From the NCBI GenBank assembly GCA_031310005.1, contig CM062381.1, positions 558,001 through 622,000 on the forward strand: 64,000 nt of DNA. Reading direction: 5' to 3'. The DNA comes from Dactylellina haptotyla (Eukaryota; Ascomycota; Orbiliomycetes; Orbiliales; Orbiliaceae). Position 1 is the stretch's first letter, and each line of letters starts with the position of its first letter. Made by a program: the position numbers and the translations under genes. Positions 1 to 10,669 of the stretch are shown piece by piece. Below the pieces are notes generated by a model, which was not told the origin of the DNA, searched no databases, and worked only from the letters and a program-made list of their open reading frames with translations.

Positions 1-1338
1 ACTGCTCTCTACACCGGTCACAAGTCCACTGTCAATGCTCTTGGTGTCTATGTCGACTCCAGCCCGAACGTCTTTGATGACCCAAAGGTCGAAAGCATTG
101 CTGAGCTCTTCTACCGTATCTACCGCGGCCACATCGGTATCGTCAGCACTGCTGCTGTTGCTGATGCCACCCCAGCTGCCTTGACCTCCCACACCCGTGA
201 CCGTGGTCAGGCCCCATACTGCGTCGACTCGTTCCTCCACGGAACCCCCAACTACACCTGGGTTGACTGGAACGGTCCAGATGTTCTCTTTGGTGGTGGT
301 GCCGAACAGTTTTACCCACCATCCCTCGGTGGCAAGACCTATCTCGGCAAGGACTACTACCAGGAATTCTCCAATGCCGGATACGGAGTCTACTTGAACA
401 AGACCTCGCTCCTCAATGCACCAAACACTGATCGTGCTTTGGGAATCTTCTCCGTCTCGCACATGTCCAAGTGGCTCGACCGTAACGTCTACAAGAACAA
501 CCTCAAAGCCCAGAGCAATCACCCATCCGGTAACAAGGGTGATGCAGAGGACCAGCCAGGACTCAAGGAGATGACCCTCAAGGCCATTGACATCCTCCAC
601 ACCCGCGCCAAGGCCGACCCTCGCCACTCCTCCCAAGGTTGGTTCCTCATGTCCGAGGCTGCCTCCATCGACAAGATGATGCACGTCCTCGACTACGACC
701 GTGCCCTCGGTGAGCTCCTCGAGCTCGACGACACCATCAAGGCCTCCATCGAGAAGCTCAAGGCCCTCGGCGAGCTCTCCAACACCCTCATCGTTGTCAC
801 TGCTGACCACGGCCACGGCTTCGACGTCATGGGCTCTGTTGACACCAAATACCTCGTCGAGCAACCCGAAGACCGCAAGAAGCGTTCCGCCGTCGGCGTC
901 TACGAACAATCCGGTCTCTCTGGCTACCAAAACTCCGGCGACCTCGCCTACACTGACGGTTCCCACTTCCCAAGCAACTGGACCCCCCGCTACGCCCTCT
1001 TCGCTGGTCTTGCCACCAGCCCTGATCGTCGCGAGAACTACAAGCTCCACGAGAACGGTCCCCGTCTGCCAGCCACCAACACCCCAGGACGCCCATCCAA
1101 CGACTACTACGCTAACGATAAGGACTCCATTGGCGGTTTCGTCGTCAACGGAACCCTCCCCACCGATCAAGCTCAGGGTGTGCACTCCCTCACTGACGTT
1201 CCAGTCTTCGCCATGGGTCCTTGCCAGGAGCTATTCGGCGGTGTCCAGAACAACATTGACATCTTCTTCAACATGGCCAACTGCCTCGGTCTCAGCAGGA
1301 CCGCGCACGGAAAGGGCCAGGATCCTATCGGTAACTAA
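1..1338 (+). CDS. Alkaline phosphatase, 3' part (5' end outside window)
   Basis: Reading frame 1 is open from the first base to the TAA at 1336-1338, so this is the last 445 codons of a gene that begins upstream. It matches the E. coli-type alkaline phosphatase family, metal-dependent phosphomonoesterases that are vacuolar or secreted in fungi. Visible family marks are the stretch FLMSEAASIDKMMHVLDYDR followed by acidic LELDDT, the metal-site motif TADHGHGFD, and near the C-terminus QGVHSLTDVPVFAMGP, which carries the late metal-binding histidine. The nucleophile serine region is not in the window. No intron is needed in this part. The residue before the codon at 181 is continuous coding, so 181 is not a real start. 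Confidence in family is high; localisation cannot be judged without the N-terminus. Confidence 0.92.
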   Translation, partial: TALYTGHKSTVNALGVYVDSSPNVFDDPKVESIAELFYRIYRGHIGIVSTAAVADATPAALTSHTRDRGQAPYCVDSFLHGTPNYTWVDWNGPDVLFGGGAEQFYPPSLGGKTYLGKDYYQEFSNAGYGVYLNKTSLLNAPNTDRALGIFSVSHMSKWLDRNVYKNNLKAQSNHPSGNKGDAEDQPGLKEMTLKAIDILHTRAKADPRHSSQGWFLMSEAASIDKMMHVLDYDRALGELLELDDTIKASIEKLKALGELSNTLIVVTADHGHGFDVMGSVDTKYLVEQPEDRKKRSAVGVYEQSGLSGYQNSGDLAYTDGSHFPSNWTPRYALFAGLATSPDRRENYKLHENGPRLPATNTPGRPSNDYYANDKDSIGGFVVNGTLPTDQAQGVHSLTDVPVFAMGPCQELFGGVQNNIDIFFNMANCLGLSRTAHGKGQDPIGN

Positions 1339-1796
1339 GCGTAGGATTTTGAAGTTTTGTTAGTGTTTTTTTGTATTTTTTTGGTACTACTCGTGCCTTT
1401 ACCTTGCCGAGTATGATTTGATGCATTTCTTTTACTGGTGAAAGGGGAAAAAAAATATGAGAAGTGTAATGTCTTATACCTAGCTACCCTTCTTTTCTCA
1501 TTAATTGAGGTTGGAGAGGATTCTCCTACCATTGTATATAATATATAAGAATATAAAAATCGATAATTACACATATAATAGTCGCACATGTCTTTGTGAT
1601 CAGATAAGAAAGAAACACTATACATATATCGCGCCGAACAATGATAATTCGAGTGAGCGATTGTCTCATGCAAATGGTTCTGCCATAATGTTTCTCGCTT
1701 AAAGCGTTATCGAACGTCGGCCCGCTCACAAAAACAACGATAACCGTATAACGTTAACTTTATTCAGACAGTAAGACCACGCCTGGCTCAGTAATC
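1339..1796. other. Intergenic, 3' of phosphatase
   Basis: AT-rich spacer between two genes on the same strand. I see no coding signal or repeat. It should hold the phosphatase 3' UTR and the promoter of the reductase that follows. Confidence 0.6.
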
Positions 1797-3339
1797 ATGG
1801 AAATGGCAGCCGTAGATACAAGAAAAACTGTTTTAATAACCGGGTACGCATTAACATTCTGTTCTTCCTTTTGACTATTGAAGCGCTCAATCGTCGTCCT
1901 TGCGTGCTCGATCGGGTAAAAGACTGACTGGCATGTGAACTTTAGTGCTGGTGTTGGAGGCATCGGCGGGTGTCTTGCTGAGGAGTTTTCGCGCAAAGGT
2001 ATACCCTCGTCAACTACGATTCCTTCGTTTGAAATATCGCTGGAAGATATTGTATTCCCTTATTAAAGAGTACTGCGATCTATTTCTGGGAAGTTATCCT
2101 CTGAAGCTCGCAGAAACGGCGTGCCAACTGGCGCACTGGGAAATTACAACATTTTCAACACATATTCGTAGATCCATTTTTGCTCGTTAGTAACACTGAA
2201 AATGGGGTATAGGATACAGAGTCTTCGCTACCGCGAGACGTCAAGGTCCACTGGAATCCCTCAAAGAGCACGGAATCGAACTGCTCTCTCTAGACGTCAC
2301 GAACGCCGGGTCGATCGCAAAATGTAAACGCCAAGTCGCAGCGTTAACAGGCGGTCGATTGGACATCCTCGTTAACAATGCGTAAGTCAGAATCAAAAGC
2401 TCTCCATTCTACACTATCTGTCGATCCGAAAAAAGGGTTAACTAAGCTAATATACAAGATTACAGAGGAAGAAACTACACCATGCCAGCCCTCGACCTCG
2501 ACCTCACGGAGATCAAAGACATGTTTGAAATCAACGTGTTCGGGGTGATGATGGTCACGCAGGCGTTCGCCCCCTTGCTGATAGAGAGTAAAGGCAAGAT
2601 TGTGATGATTGGGAGTTTGGCGGGGATTATGCCGTACACCTTTGGGAGCGCGTACGGGGCTTCGAAGGGGGCGTTGCATGCTTATACGAATACGCTGCGG
2701 TTGGAAATGAAGGCCTTTGGGGTGCAGGTTATCAACGTACGTGACGCTTCTGCTGTGCTGGCTTTTATTCCTGGTGGGTTGGGGCGGAATCTGATGTAAG
2801 GGATTTATAGATCATTACGGGAGGAGTGGCGACGCAATTGGCCAGGGTGGACCGACAGCTTCCTGATGGTGAGTTAATTATAGCTTTTAAGACGAGTTTA
2901 GGATGGTGTTAACTTGGTGACGTTAGATTCGTACTTTCTTCCTATTAAGGAATATTTTGCGAAGCGGGTGCAGTATTCGCAGAGTACGCGAGCGAGCTAA
3001 ATGAATGGTCTCTGAGGCGAGAGGATTACTGACGGTTTTTGTGCATAGAAAACTCGATCTCACCGGAATTATACGCCAAGAATGTGGTAGCACATGTTAC
3101 AAAGAGCTCTCCCAGCGCGTGGGCGTACGAGGGTTATTTCGCCTGGCGCTGTTGGGCTTTGGATACTTTTTTCCCGAAATGGATATTTGTAAGTGGATCC
3201 CTTTGTTGTCACTCGTATATATTCCCTTTAAGTTATTTCTGTTAACTTGTTTAATAACACACAGGATTCCTTTATGATGGCATCCTTTGGAATCACAAAA
3301 TTGAAGAACATGTGGGAAGAGAAGCGGAAGCAGGCTTAG
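1797..3339 (+). CDS. Short-chain reductase, AYR1-like (1-acyl-DHAP reductase type)
   Basis: Eight exons: 1797-1843, 1946-1998, 2213-2381, 2466-2736, 2811-2868, 2927-2983, 3049-3188, 3265-3339. They sum to 870 bases and 289 residues, with all GT..AG junctions in phase. The N-terminus has the cofactor motif VLITGAGVGGIGG, followed by RVFATARR, the usual NADPH-preferring continuation in this group. Then come LDILVNNAG, the catalytic serine in IGSLAG and the Tyr/Lys pair in SAYGASKGALHAY. Overall it resembles the yeast AYR1 family, which reduces acyl-dihydroxyacetone phosphate at the endoplasmic reticulum and lipid droplets. The C-terminal part (FAWRCWALDTFFPKW, then basic KKR-type residues) fits the membrane-associated tail of that family. 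The start is ATG 1797; an in-frame ATG two codons later is possible. Intact. Substrate is inferred from the family only. Confidence 0.88.
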
Positions 3340-3647
3340 AAGAATCATATTTCATTTTGTATCAGAATTCATTCATTCATCATTCATTCAGTCATTCCCA
3401 CCACTGCAAAGCCCTAATTTATGTCAACTGAATACAAAGCAAGATCACTGTCATCAACGCTCTGAATAAAATCGTCAACAAATGTACAGAAGACAAAGAT
3501 AGAGAAAAGCAGCACAGCTTTGTAAATATTTCATAGCTTTTTGGAAACAGCAAATCCAAATTTGTCGTTACTTTAAGTTATAAAAAGACCCCGTCGTGCT
3601 TTAGTAACGAAAATAATCATGATAAAAGAATTTTGAAAATCAAACAC
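3340..3647. repeat. Short convergent spacer with ATTC microsatellite
   Basis: A 308-base gap between the convergent reductase and GRDP-like genes. It contains an imperfect (ATTC)n run at about 3366-3395. Nothing else is recognised. Confidence 0.6.
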
Positions 3648-6506
3648 TCATACAACATGCCCGAGTCCGCTCGACGATCTGCCGGCAGTACTCCAAGTCC
3701 CAGTCTTCTGAATCATAACAAATCCCGTATTCCCGGTTCCGTGACTATACTGACTACTCCGCAAGGAACTCAAAGTCTGCTGATCCATAAAGGAATCTCT
3801 CATACCTGCCCTCCTCGAGTTCTCCGGCTTAATCGGTGACGGCGAGGCAGGCATCGCACCGCCACTACCTCCGGCTTCATCGGGGATGAACTCTCTAAAC
3901 AAGGGTTCGCATTGATCGACTACCTCTAGGATAGTGTTCAGGTAATGGGTTTCCAAGAAGGAGAGGACACGGGCGGAAAGGAGGTCCGCGGGGGGTATTT
4001 CTATTCTGTAGCGCATTATGTTTCGTAAGTGGAGGGTCTTCATGAGTTCCGGGAGGATGGCCTTGCGGGATTCGAAGAGCTTGCTATGTCGGACGCAGAG
4101 CCACATCAGGAGGCGTTTGGTGATGACAGTGAGATGGTCGTCCTGTTCGGGTTCCTTCTGTTGGAATATTTGAGAGATGTGCGTTGGTGGGGTGGTGTAG
4201 TAGGTGAAGAGGAGGTTGACGGCGAGGATGGTAGTGGAGACTTGGTTATTTACTAGGTGGGTGAGGTGGGGGAAGCGCGGGATGGTGGAAAGGTATAGAC
4301 TGTGGGATTCGTCCCAGTGGAGATCGAGATAGTCGTCGAGCGGAGATAGTTTAGGGTCAGTCATAGTGTTGAAGGACATGCGGTTTGAGATTAGAGACTG
4401 GAGGACGAGTTTGGTGGTGATTAGGAGTCGGATTCGAGGCGTGGGGAAGATAGTGTGGTATAGTTCTGTCTCTTCGGTGGGTGAGAGCGCATAATCGGTA
4501 TGATCTTGCACCCAAAAGGGTAGCCTACTCTTCCTTTCTTGCGCTGTGAGGAGCCCAGTTCGCTGGTTGCGAGGCATACAGCCATCAGCGAAGGAGTTCG
4601 TCGTAGAGAAGTAGTGGAACCATGATGTTGGGGTTGAGATATAGTCTGTATTATATTCTTTCACCCAGAGTTCTGCAGTTTCGCGGTATCGTTTCTCGAG
4701 AACTCTGGCAGATTTATCGATAATGCTATCAAAGGGATGCTCTATCAAGCAACCGAAATTCTGGAGACACCAAGTATGATAGTGTGGAGGGTAGAGTAGA
4801 TGGGTGCGCCACAATAGCTCGATCGCGATAGTAGGGAGAAGGTTTCTTGTTGGATACTTCGCCTTGAGCTTCATGAATTGCTCATACTTGACGGTGGATC
4901 CACGAGGGAGTATGCTTCGAGTAGGAGGCTCGATCTTCGGAAGGGATTTAAATCTATTGAATACCTTCGGTATCTTGCTGTGGCTGACCTGGACCTCAAC
5001 ATTACCATCTTGAGACAGTTCGTAAAGCTGATTGAGATCGTTCGCGAAATTACGAAGGTTCGCAATGGAAGCCGAAAAGTCAACAGTCGTGACATGATTC
5101 AGAGTCTTCTTGTATCGCCTCACGAGATCCTGCCAAAAAGTGCTGCAATCAGTCTCCACCACTCGAGGGTGTAAGTTTGTAGATGGCAAGTTTTCGTCAA
5201 CAGTCCGGACCAATTCGATCAGCTCATCCCAGTCTCTGTCAGTGCCAATCTTGAGCTTCAAAGTGCTGATGATTTTCGTCCAACCTTCCTCGCTGATCGA
5301 ATGCCGGAGAACTCTATCAATGGCATATCTCCTATGATACGGCCCAAGGGCGTGTCTGCCGAGTATATCCGGGAACGAACGGGCTTTGTTCGTGTCATAT
5401 GGATTTCGAAAATACTGGATCGCTGTGTGAAGGGAGACCATGTCGTCTCGAAGGTACATCCACTTGAGGGTTAACAGGTTATTAGAACAACCGCAGTATC
5501 TGCATAGAACACTCTCTCCCTCGAGAACAGAAAACCAGGTTTCACCTCGATCCTTGGTGAAGAAGAAGTCTCGATCACAGCGAGCGCACATCATTCTCTC
5601 GGGGATTTCGTCAAGAAGACGGGTTTGGTCATCGTTCAACGGGCCGCCTTCTGGCCAGTGGAGGTAATCCGCTGGTTTATACCGTCTGTTGAGGGGTTCG
5701 AAGTCAAAGTTCTTTGGTTTGTAGGGGCCTTGAGAAAGCTTTGGGGCGAGATTAGGCATGGTGGCGTATTTCTTTCGAGTAGCATCCAGCTTCTGAGGTT
5801 TCGATTCGCCTTTGTAACATGAGATGAGTCTGCGCATAGGAAATGGGAGATCTGAAAGAGGGGCTGGATCCTCGAATCTAACTTCGCCGTATAGGCGGTT
5901 GACATTCCTCGTGGTGTCATCCAGATAACAGCCTGATGACAGCATGTGGCAGTACTGTAAGATTGCAAGATCGCTTTGGTATTCCGTTAGCTACCAGCAA
6001 GAATATTCGGAGAGAGTTAGATAGCATACACATATGGGAGAGGCATCATATCCATAGCTCTTCGAAGCCCGGTGGTAGTTCGGCCATTTCGCAAGAGATG
6101 GTCCAACTGCTTCTGCTGGGCTCGGAGATGAACACTGTACTTGGCTTCGGTATATCGAACAACGTGGGCGAGCAGCCGTCGTTCGCTCCGCTCAGCAGCA
6201 TGAAGAATCAATGGGTCGTCCGCGTTGGTATACCAAGCACGTTCGTAGGTGAGCGGTGCCCGTTTGGCAATATTGTCCAGCGCTTTTGAAAAGTGATTGA
6301 GGATTATATCACAGTGTTCCTAACCACTATCAGTAACAGACAAGCTCTGAGACTGCGTATTCCATGATACCCACTTGAACAGCTGTAATGTCGAAACGGA
6401 GAGGTTGACCAGGATGATATCTAAAGCCAGCATCATGGATAAATGTAAAGCTGGCTACCTCCGGCTGGATTTCAGATGATCCTCTTTGAAGAAATCGTAG
6501 ATGCAT
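3648..6506 (-). CDS. GRDP-like (glycine-rich domain-containing protein-like) fungal protein
   Basis: The last exon, 5954-3648, is one long open frame of 769 codons. Upstream exons on the same strand are 6506-6375 and 6319 to about 6134. A short exon ending at 6030 (my best start is 6059) joins in phase to give about 884 residues. Family marks are APLTYERAWY, then HMLSSGCYLDD, and later ELLWRTHLLYPPHYHTWC. These resemble the paired W/H-x-H-x-L-x-P motifs of the plant and fungal GRDP-like family, whose function is poorly known. A Cys4 arrangement, CARC then CRYC about 28 residues on, suggests one bound zinc. The junction near 6134-6059 uses weak splice sites; other joins give frameshifts, so this part may be wrong. 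A shorter model would start at ATG 5945. The C-terminus is Ser/Pro/Gly-rich and looks disordered. Confidence 0.6.
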
Positions 6507-7343
6507 GCTGGGTGGACTCAATCATGAATCTGGAAGGAGTGTTGAGAACGTTGCATTTGTTGGCGAACCCGAAGAGGTTCAGCAGGATTGAGATATCCCA
6601 CCTCTAGAGATATTATTGACGACCGCAAACCGTGTGAAATATGACTAATCGACTACGTACAATAGAAGGGACAAGTAGAGCGAGGTTATTCGAGACTGAA
6701 GAAACGGGCAGGAAGGCGGAGGGGTATTCTCGGATGAGGAGATGTGGTTGTAAGTTGCAATTGCAGCTTCTGTTGCAGGACACATGTTTCTATGTACACC
6801 AAATGCGGGCAGAGGTTTACAACCATCTGGTCACATTCTTCCGTTCAGAACACCCTTACATTGGAATCGAGGAGGATACCCAGGATATTCAAGTCGAAGG
6901 ACTGCGCTAACCTGTAAGTTGCATATACAAAAGTGATTTCCATTAAAGTCGTGAACAGGATATTAGCTAAAAGGCATTCAATGCTTCCAATCAGAAACGA
7001 AGAGAGAATAAAGAGAGAGAAAAAGAAGCGAATTCCTGCTGTTACTATCTTACAAGAGTATGTGTATAAAACCGATCCCAAAGAATAGAGGTAAGAAATG
7101 AAAATAGCCCTAATATATGCCGTCCATATATGAAATCCAAACCCCAAAGGAAACTCGTTGCTGTGATTATAGTGCCTTAGATATAACCCCAAGTCCGGAA
7201 GCCGGAAGCGTGTTAGTCTGCCGACTAAAACATAAATATCCCCTGGCAGAAACTAACACTTCTTCAGCTCCTTAAGATTCCCTTCCGAAGACTCGCTGAA
7301 AAAATGATCTGGTAGTTCGGATCGAGTATTATCGTTCCCCCTT
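6507..7343. other. Intergenic, no gene seen
   Basis: Short open frames on both strands overlap each other and show no family motif, consistent splice pattern or start context. It should contain the promoter of the GRDP-like gene and the 3' end of the 129-residue gene. Confidence 0.5.
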
Positions 7344-7955
7344 TTATCTCATCCTCCTGACTAGAGTCTTCATCGCCACTCTAAAGTGTGGCATAACGCT
7401 CTTCAAAAACACCAGTAGAGCGAACCAGAAGGCGAACAGAGTCTCCTTCTTCGTCAGGGTGTCTAGATGCTTGAGCATGGTGCCACAGACGAGGACCCGC
7501 ATGGACTTCTTCCCACTCTGCCGCATGCCCCGCTTCATATGTCTGGCGAGGAAGGTGCGTGCGTATACGCGAAGTGGCTTCATCACGCGCGAGAAGATCC
7601 ATGGGACGATTATGGCTGTGAAGACGTATTTACCGGCCGTACCCTAAATCAAAACAAAAAAACCAATCCCATAAAGTTAGATAAGGTCGTTCCCATTCAG
7701 CTAGTACGAGATAGTAGTGGCCCACGCATGAAGGATGCATGCAGGCAGGGATATATTAAGCTCCTCGCGATACTCCTTTTTTATACGATCTCTCTTTTCT
7801 GGACTAACACTATGCATGGCGTAGGGTAAAGGGGTTTAGTGCGATGGGGACGATGGCTTGCTTACCATGACTTGACCGTTCCCTCTGGCTTTGCCTTTGC
7901 CTTTGTGGTTGCCCCCAATGCCGAACTCTCGCATGAGACCCGCAATTTCGTCCAT
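7344..7955 (-). CDS. Conserved small fungal membrane protein, function unknown (129 aa)
   Basis: Two exons, 7955-7866 and 7643-7344, give exactly 30 + 99 codons, with donor gtaagc and acceptor tttag. The N-terminus is a short acidic then Gly/Lys-rich segment (IGGNHKGKGKARGNG). A hydrophobic stretch KYVFTAIIVPWIF follows, then a strongly basic region with RTFLARHMKRGMRQ, then a second hydrophobic stretch LFAFWFALLVFLKSVMP, and a basic end VRRMR. I believe I have seen close relatives as uncharacterised ascomycete proteins, but I know no assigned function. The alternating hydrophobic and highly basic layout suggests a small two-pass membrane protein, perhaps in an organelle membrane; that is inference. 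It is divergent from the SDR gene starting at 8964. Confidence 0.75.
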
Positions 7956-8963
7956 GGTGATTGGAGATGTATTTCTGTTTGGGGAGAGGTGTGGTTCTTG
8001 TTCGGTCCGTCGATGCCTTTCCTATGCAGTCGATGTGCAGGTGAGGGGAGGGTGAGAATTGCCGTCCCGAACTGAGAAGGGAGAGTCCTGGCGAGGCTGG
8101 GGATGCGGTCGGGGAGCCACGCGCAAAGGGCTCGAACGACCTAGCGGTAGTGTGTATTTGTCCGTCTGGTGACGCCGGGGTGAGAAACAGGCCCGGGCAG
8201 AAGAGTCGCTGGAGGGGTGCGATTGTGCGCCGACGTCGATTGGAGGCGGGTGAGGGTCGCTCGAGTTTACGTGCGAGGATGTTGTATCGAGAGAAGAGGA
8301 GGAGGCTCGACGGCGGCGGGACAGTCAGACAAAAGGCACAGCCTCGGCTTTGTCGCTTGTGTTCTGTGCTTCGATCGCGCTGGCCGAAAAGGGGAGGCTG
8401 GCACAACGACGGGACAACACACGGCGCCGCATGCCAGGTCACCGCGCGATGGAATGGCGGGTTATTTCGCTGGAGATTGATAATTGAAATCCGTAAAGGG
8501 TCCCGAATACTTCTTCCCATGGCGAGGCATGCGTGGGTACCTATTCTCCATTGCTCGAGTGGTTGCTGTTATTTAATTTGCGAATGTGCATACCCCGCGG
8601 TCCCGAAGCGCGAATTCGAAGGGGGAACATTCGAACAGCGGGGTCAATTCAGGGCAGATTACATTCTCTCCCATAGATATACGCCACTAGCCGGGTTTTA
8701 TTACTCTGAGGCATCGCCAAATCGGTGGGTTCGTTCTCAAAAGCCGTAGATATGCGCTCGTTCCAGCCACAGAGACATCACAATGACGTCTATGCGGCCG
8801 AGTGTTGGCTGTGTTGGCATCAAGAATATATTTAAAGCATTGAGAAGACACTTGCAAAGACACACATCTGCCTGTATAACGATATTCTTTGTTTAATTGC
8901 CAATATTAATCTAGATCAAGAACAGTTTTATCCAGCATCACATCATTAACAATTGTTTCAATC
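7956..8963. other. Shared divergent promoter region
   Basis: About 1 kb between two divergent genes. Open frames on both strands (for example about 8150-8749) mirror one another in GC-richer sequence and show no family signal. It most likely holds 5' UTRs and promoters for both genes. Confidence 0.5.
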
Positions 8964-10669
8964 ATGTCTGCAGACAGCAAGCAAGGCTTTGGCGGTGGCA
9001 TCCCAGCTCACAAACAAGAGCTGCCCGGGTACGCATAGTCTAATATATACGCAAATATCAAGTCTTTGCTGGATAGAAGTTGCTGACTAGGTTCAATTCA
9101 GGAGCCAGAAGGACATGCCTAGTATGTACCATCATATAGCACCACCGGTTCATGATAATGTTGACATCCCTACCAGATCCTCCTGAAGTCAGTCGTCTTG
9201 AAGGACCTGGCGGCAAGCTATATGAGTACTGGGTATGTTCAATCCGTTGATCCATCAGCGGCCATAATTCAAATTCTAAATGCGATATAGGGCGTTGGAA
9301 AACTCGGCGGCAAAAAAGCATTGATCACTGGTGGCGAGTTAGTACCAATATCTTCGACCTACAGCACTATATGTAGAATTTCATTATTGACGGAAGTATA
9401 TTATAGCTCCGGCATCGGCCGCTCCATCGCTGTCCTCATGGCCCGTGAAGGCGCCGACATCAGCATCGTCTACCTCGCCGACTCGGAACAGCAAGACGCA
9501 GAAGAAACAAAGACCCTAGTCGAGAAAGAAAAACGCAAATGCCTGCTCATCCCGTTCGATCTCACGAATTGGAAGGATTCAAAGAGCGTCGTTGATAAGC
9601 ACGTTAGCGAGTACGGACGTATTGATATTCTCGTGAACAATGCGGGGAAGCAGTATATGCAGGATAATTTTGAGGATATCGATCTCGGTGAGTATTTTGT
9701 CTGCTAGCTAAACCATTCATTCCTCAAGGAATTGCATTGGCGTCGGCTGATATGTGGTGAATTAAGACAAGGTGGAGTCGACCTTCCAGGCGAATATCTT
9801 GCAAATGTTCGCCATTACAAAGTACGCTCTGCCGCATATGCCGAAGGGGTCTAGCATCATAAACTCGACCTCTATTGTTACTTTCCGTGGGACGGCAGCG
9901 ATGGTACGTATCCTAGAGAGTCAGAAGTATTACTATCAGGTTGAATTTCCGATCCTGAAAAATGAATAGATCGATTACGCTTCAACGAAAGGTGCTATCG
10001 TCGGATTCACGTCAGTATCCTCTCATAATATCAGTTAGTAGAAAGGTTGGAATCTCATTCGTGGCCTTGGTATAGTCGCTCGCTATCTAAGAATCTTGTC
10101 AAGAAAGGAATTGTAAGTTCAAACATCCGTTTAACATCCAAGACGTAGTCATCAACTAACTACTCTATAGAGAGTAAACGCAGTAGCGTAAGTATCGCTA
10201 GAACAAACCAGAAGGTTAAATCTAATCCAATACCTCTAGTCCCGGCCCCGTCCATACACCTTTGCAACCAGCCAGTCGACCAGCCGAGCAAATGGAAGGA
10301 TTCGGCGAAGGTTCTCAGATCGGTCGCCCTGGCCAGCCGAGCGAGGTTGCTCCTAGGTAATTATCCTCATCTCGACCAAAGCCGAAAAGAAGCAGAAGAT
10401 TGCCGAAATCGATCTCTGAACTTAAATAGCTAACGATTGCGTGTCCGTATTTCGAAAACTCGTAGTTATGTGTTTCTGGCGAGTAACGAGGCGGAGCTGT
10501 ATCGTAAGTCGCTTTCGTAACCGTTCATGTTCAGCGCGATTTCGTACTTGGAACTAGAGTTAGTAGAACCATTGAGTGGGATCCAAGTTGCTAACGAAAA
10601 TCAAAACTTCTAGACGGCCAGATCTTGCATCCATATGCGCTTGGTAAGGACTACTTTGTAGCAGGATAA
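8964..10669 (+). CDS. Short-chain dehydrogenase/reductase, YghA/glucose-dehydrogenase-like
   Basis: Twelve exons: 8964-9028, 9102-9121, 9177-9232, 9291-9337, 9407-9687, 9767-9903, 9970-10010, 10076-10112, 10171-10187, 10240-10356, 10466-10503, 10614-10669. They sum to 912 bases and 303 residues. The N-terminal extension ending in GPGGKLYEYWGVGKLGGKKA is typical of the classical SDRs annotated as YghA-like or general-stress oxidoreductases. The Rossmann motif ALITGGDSGIGRS is split by an intron after the first Asp codon bases. Further marks are ILVNNAGKQ, the serine in INSTSI, the Tyr/Lys pair IDYASTKGA, and RVNAVAPGPV. The C-terminus GQILHPYALG is the usual end of this group. It acts on an alcohol or aldehyde with NAD(P); the substrate is unknown. 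Intact, cytosolic by lack of a signal. Confidence 0.9.

Noticed and set aside
701-1363. A 220-codon Ser/Thr/Pro-rich frame overlapping the phosphatase
   Set aside because: It is a shifted frame of the phosphatase, whose own frame carries the metal-site motifs.
6330-6521. A fragment at first taken for an FAD-binding reductase piece (FRYHPGQPLRFDI)
   Set aside because: Its donor at 6374 joins in phase to the GRDP-like exon at 6319, so it is better explained as the first exon of that gene.
7810-8749. Overlapping 236-codon (-) and 199-codon (+) frames
   Set aside because: They are mirror-image frames in GC-richer promoter sequence without motifs; the minus one overlaps the first exon of the 129-residue gene in another frame.
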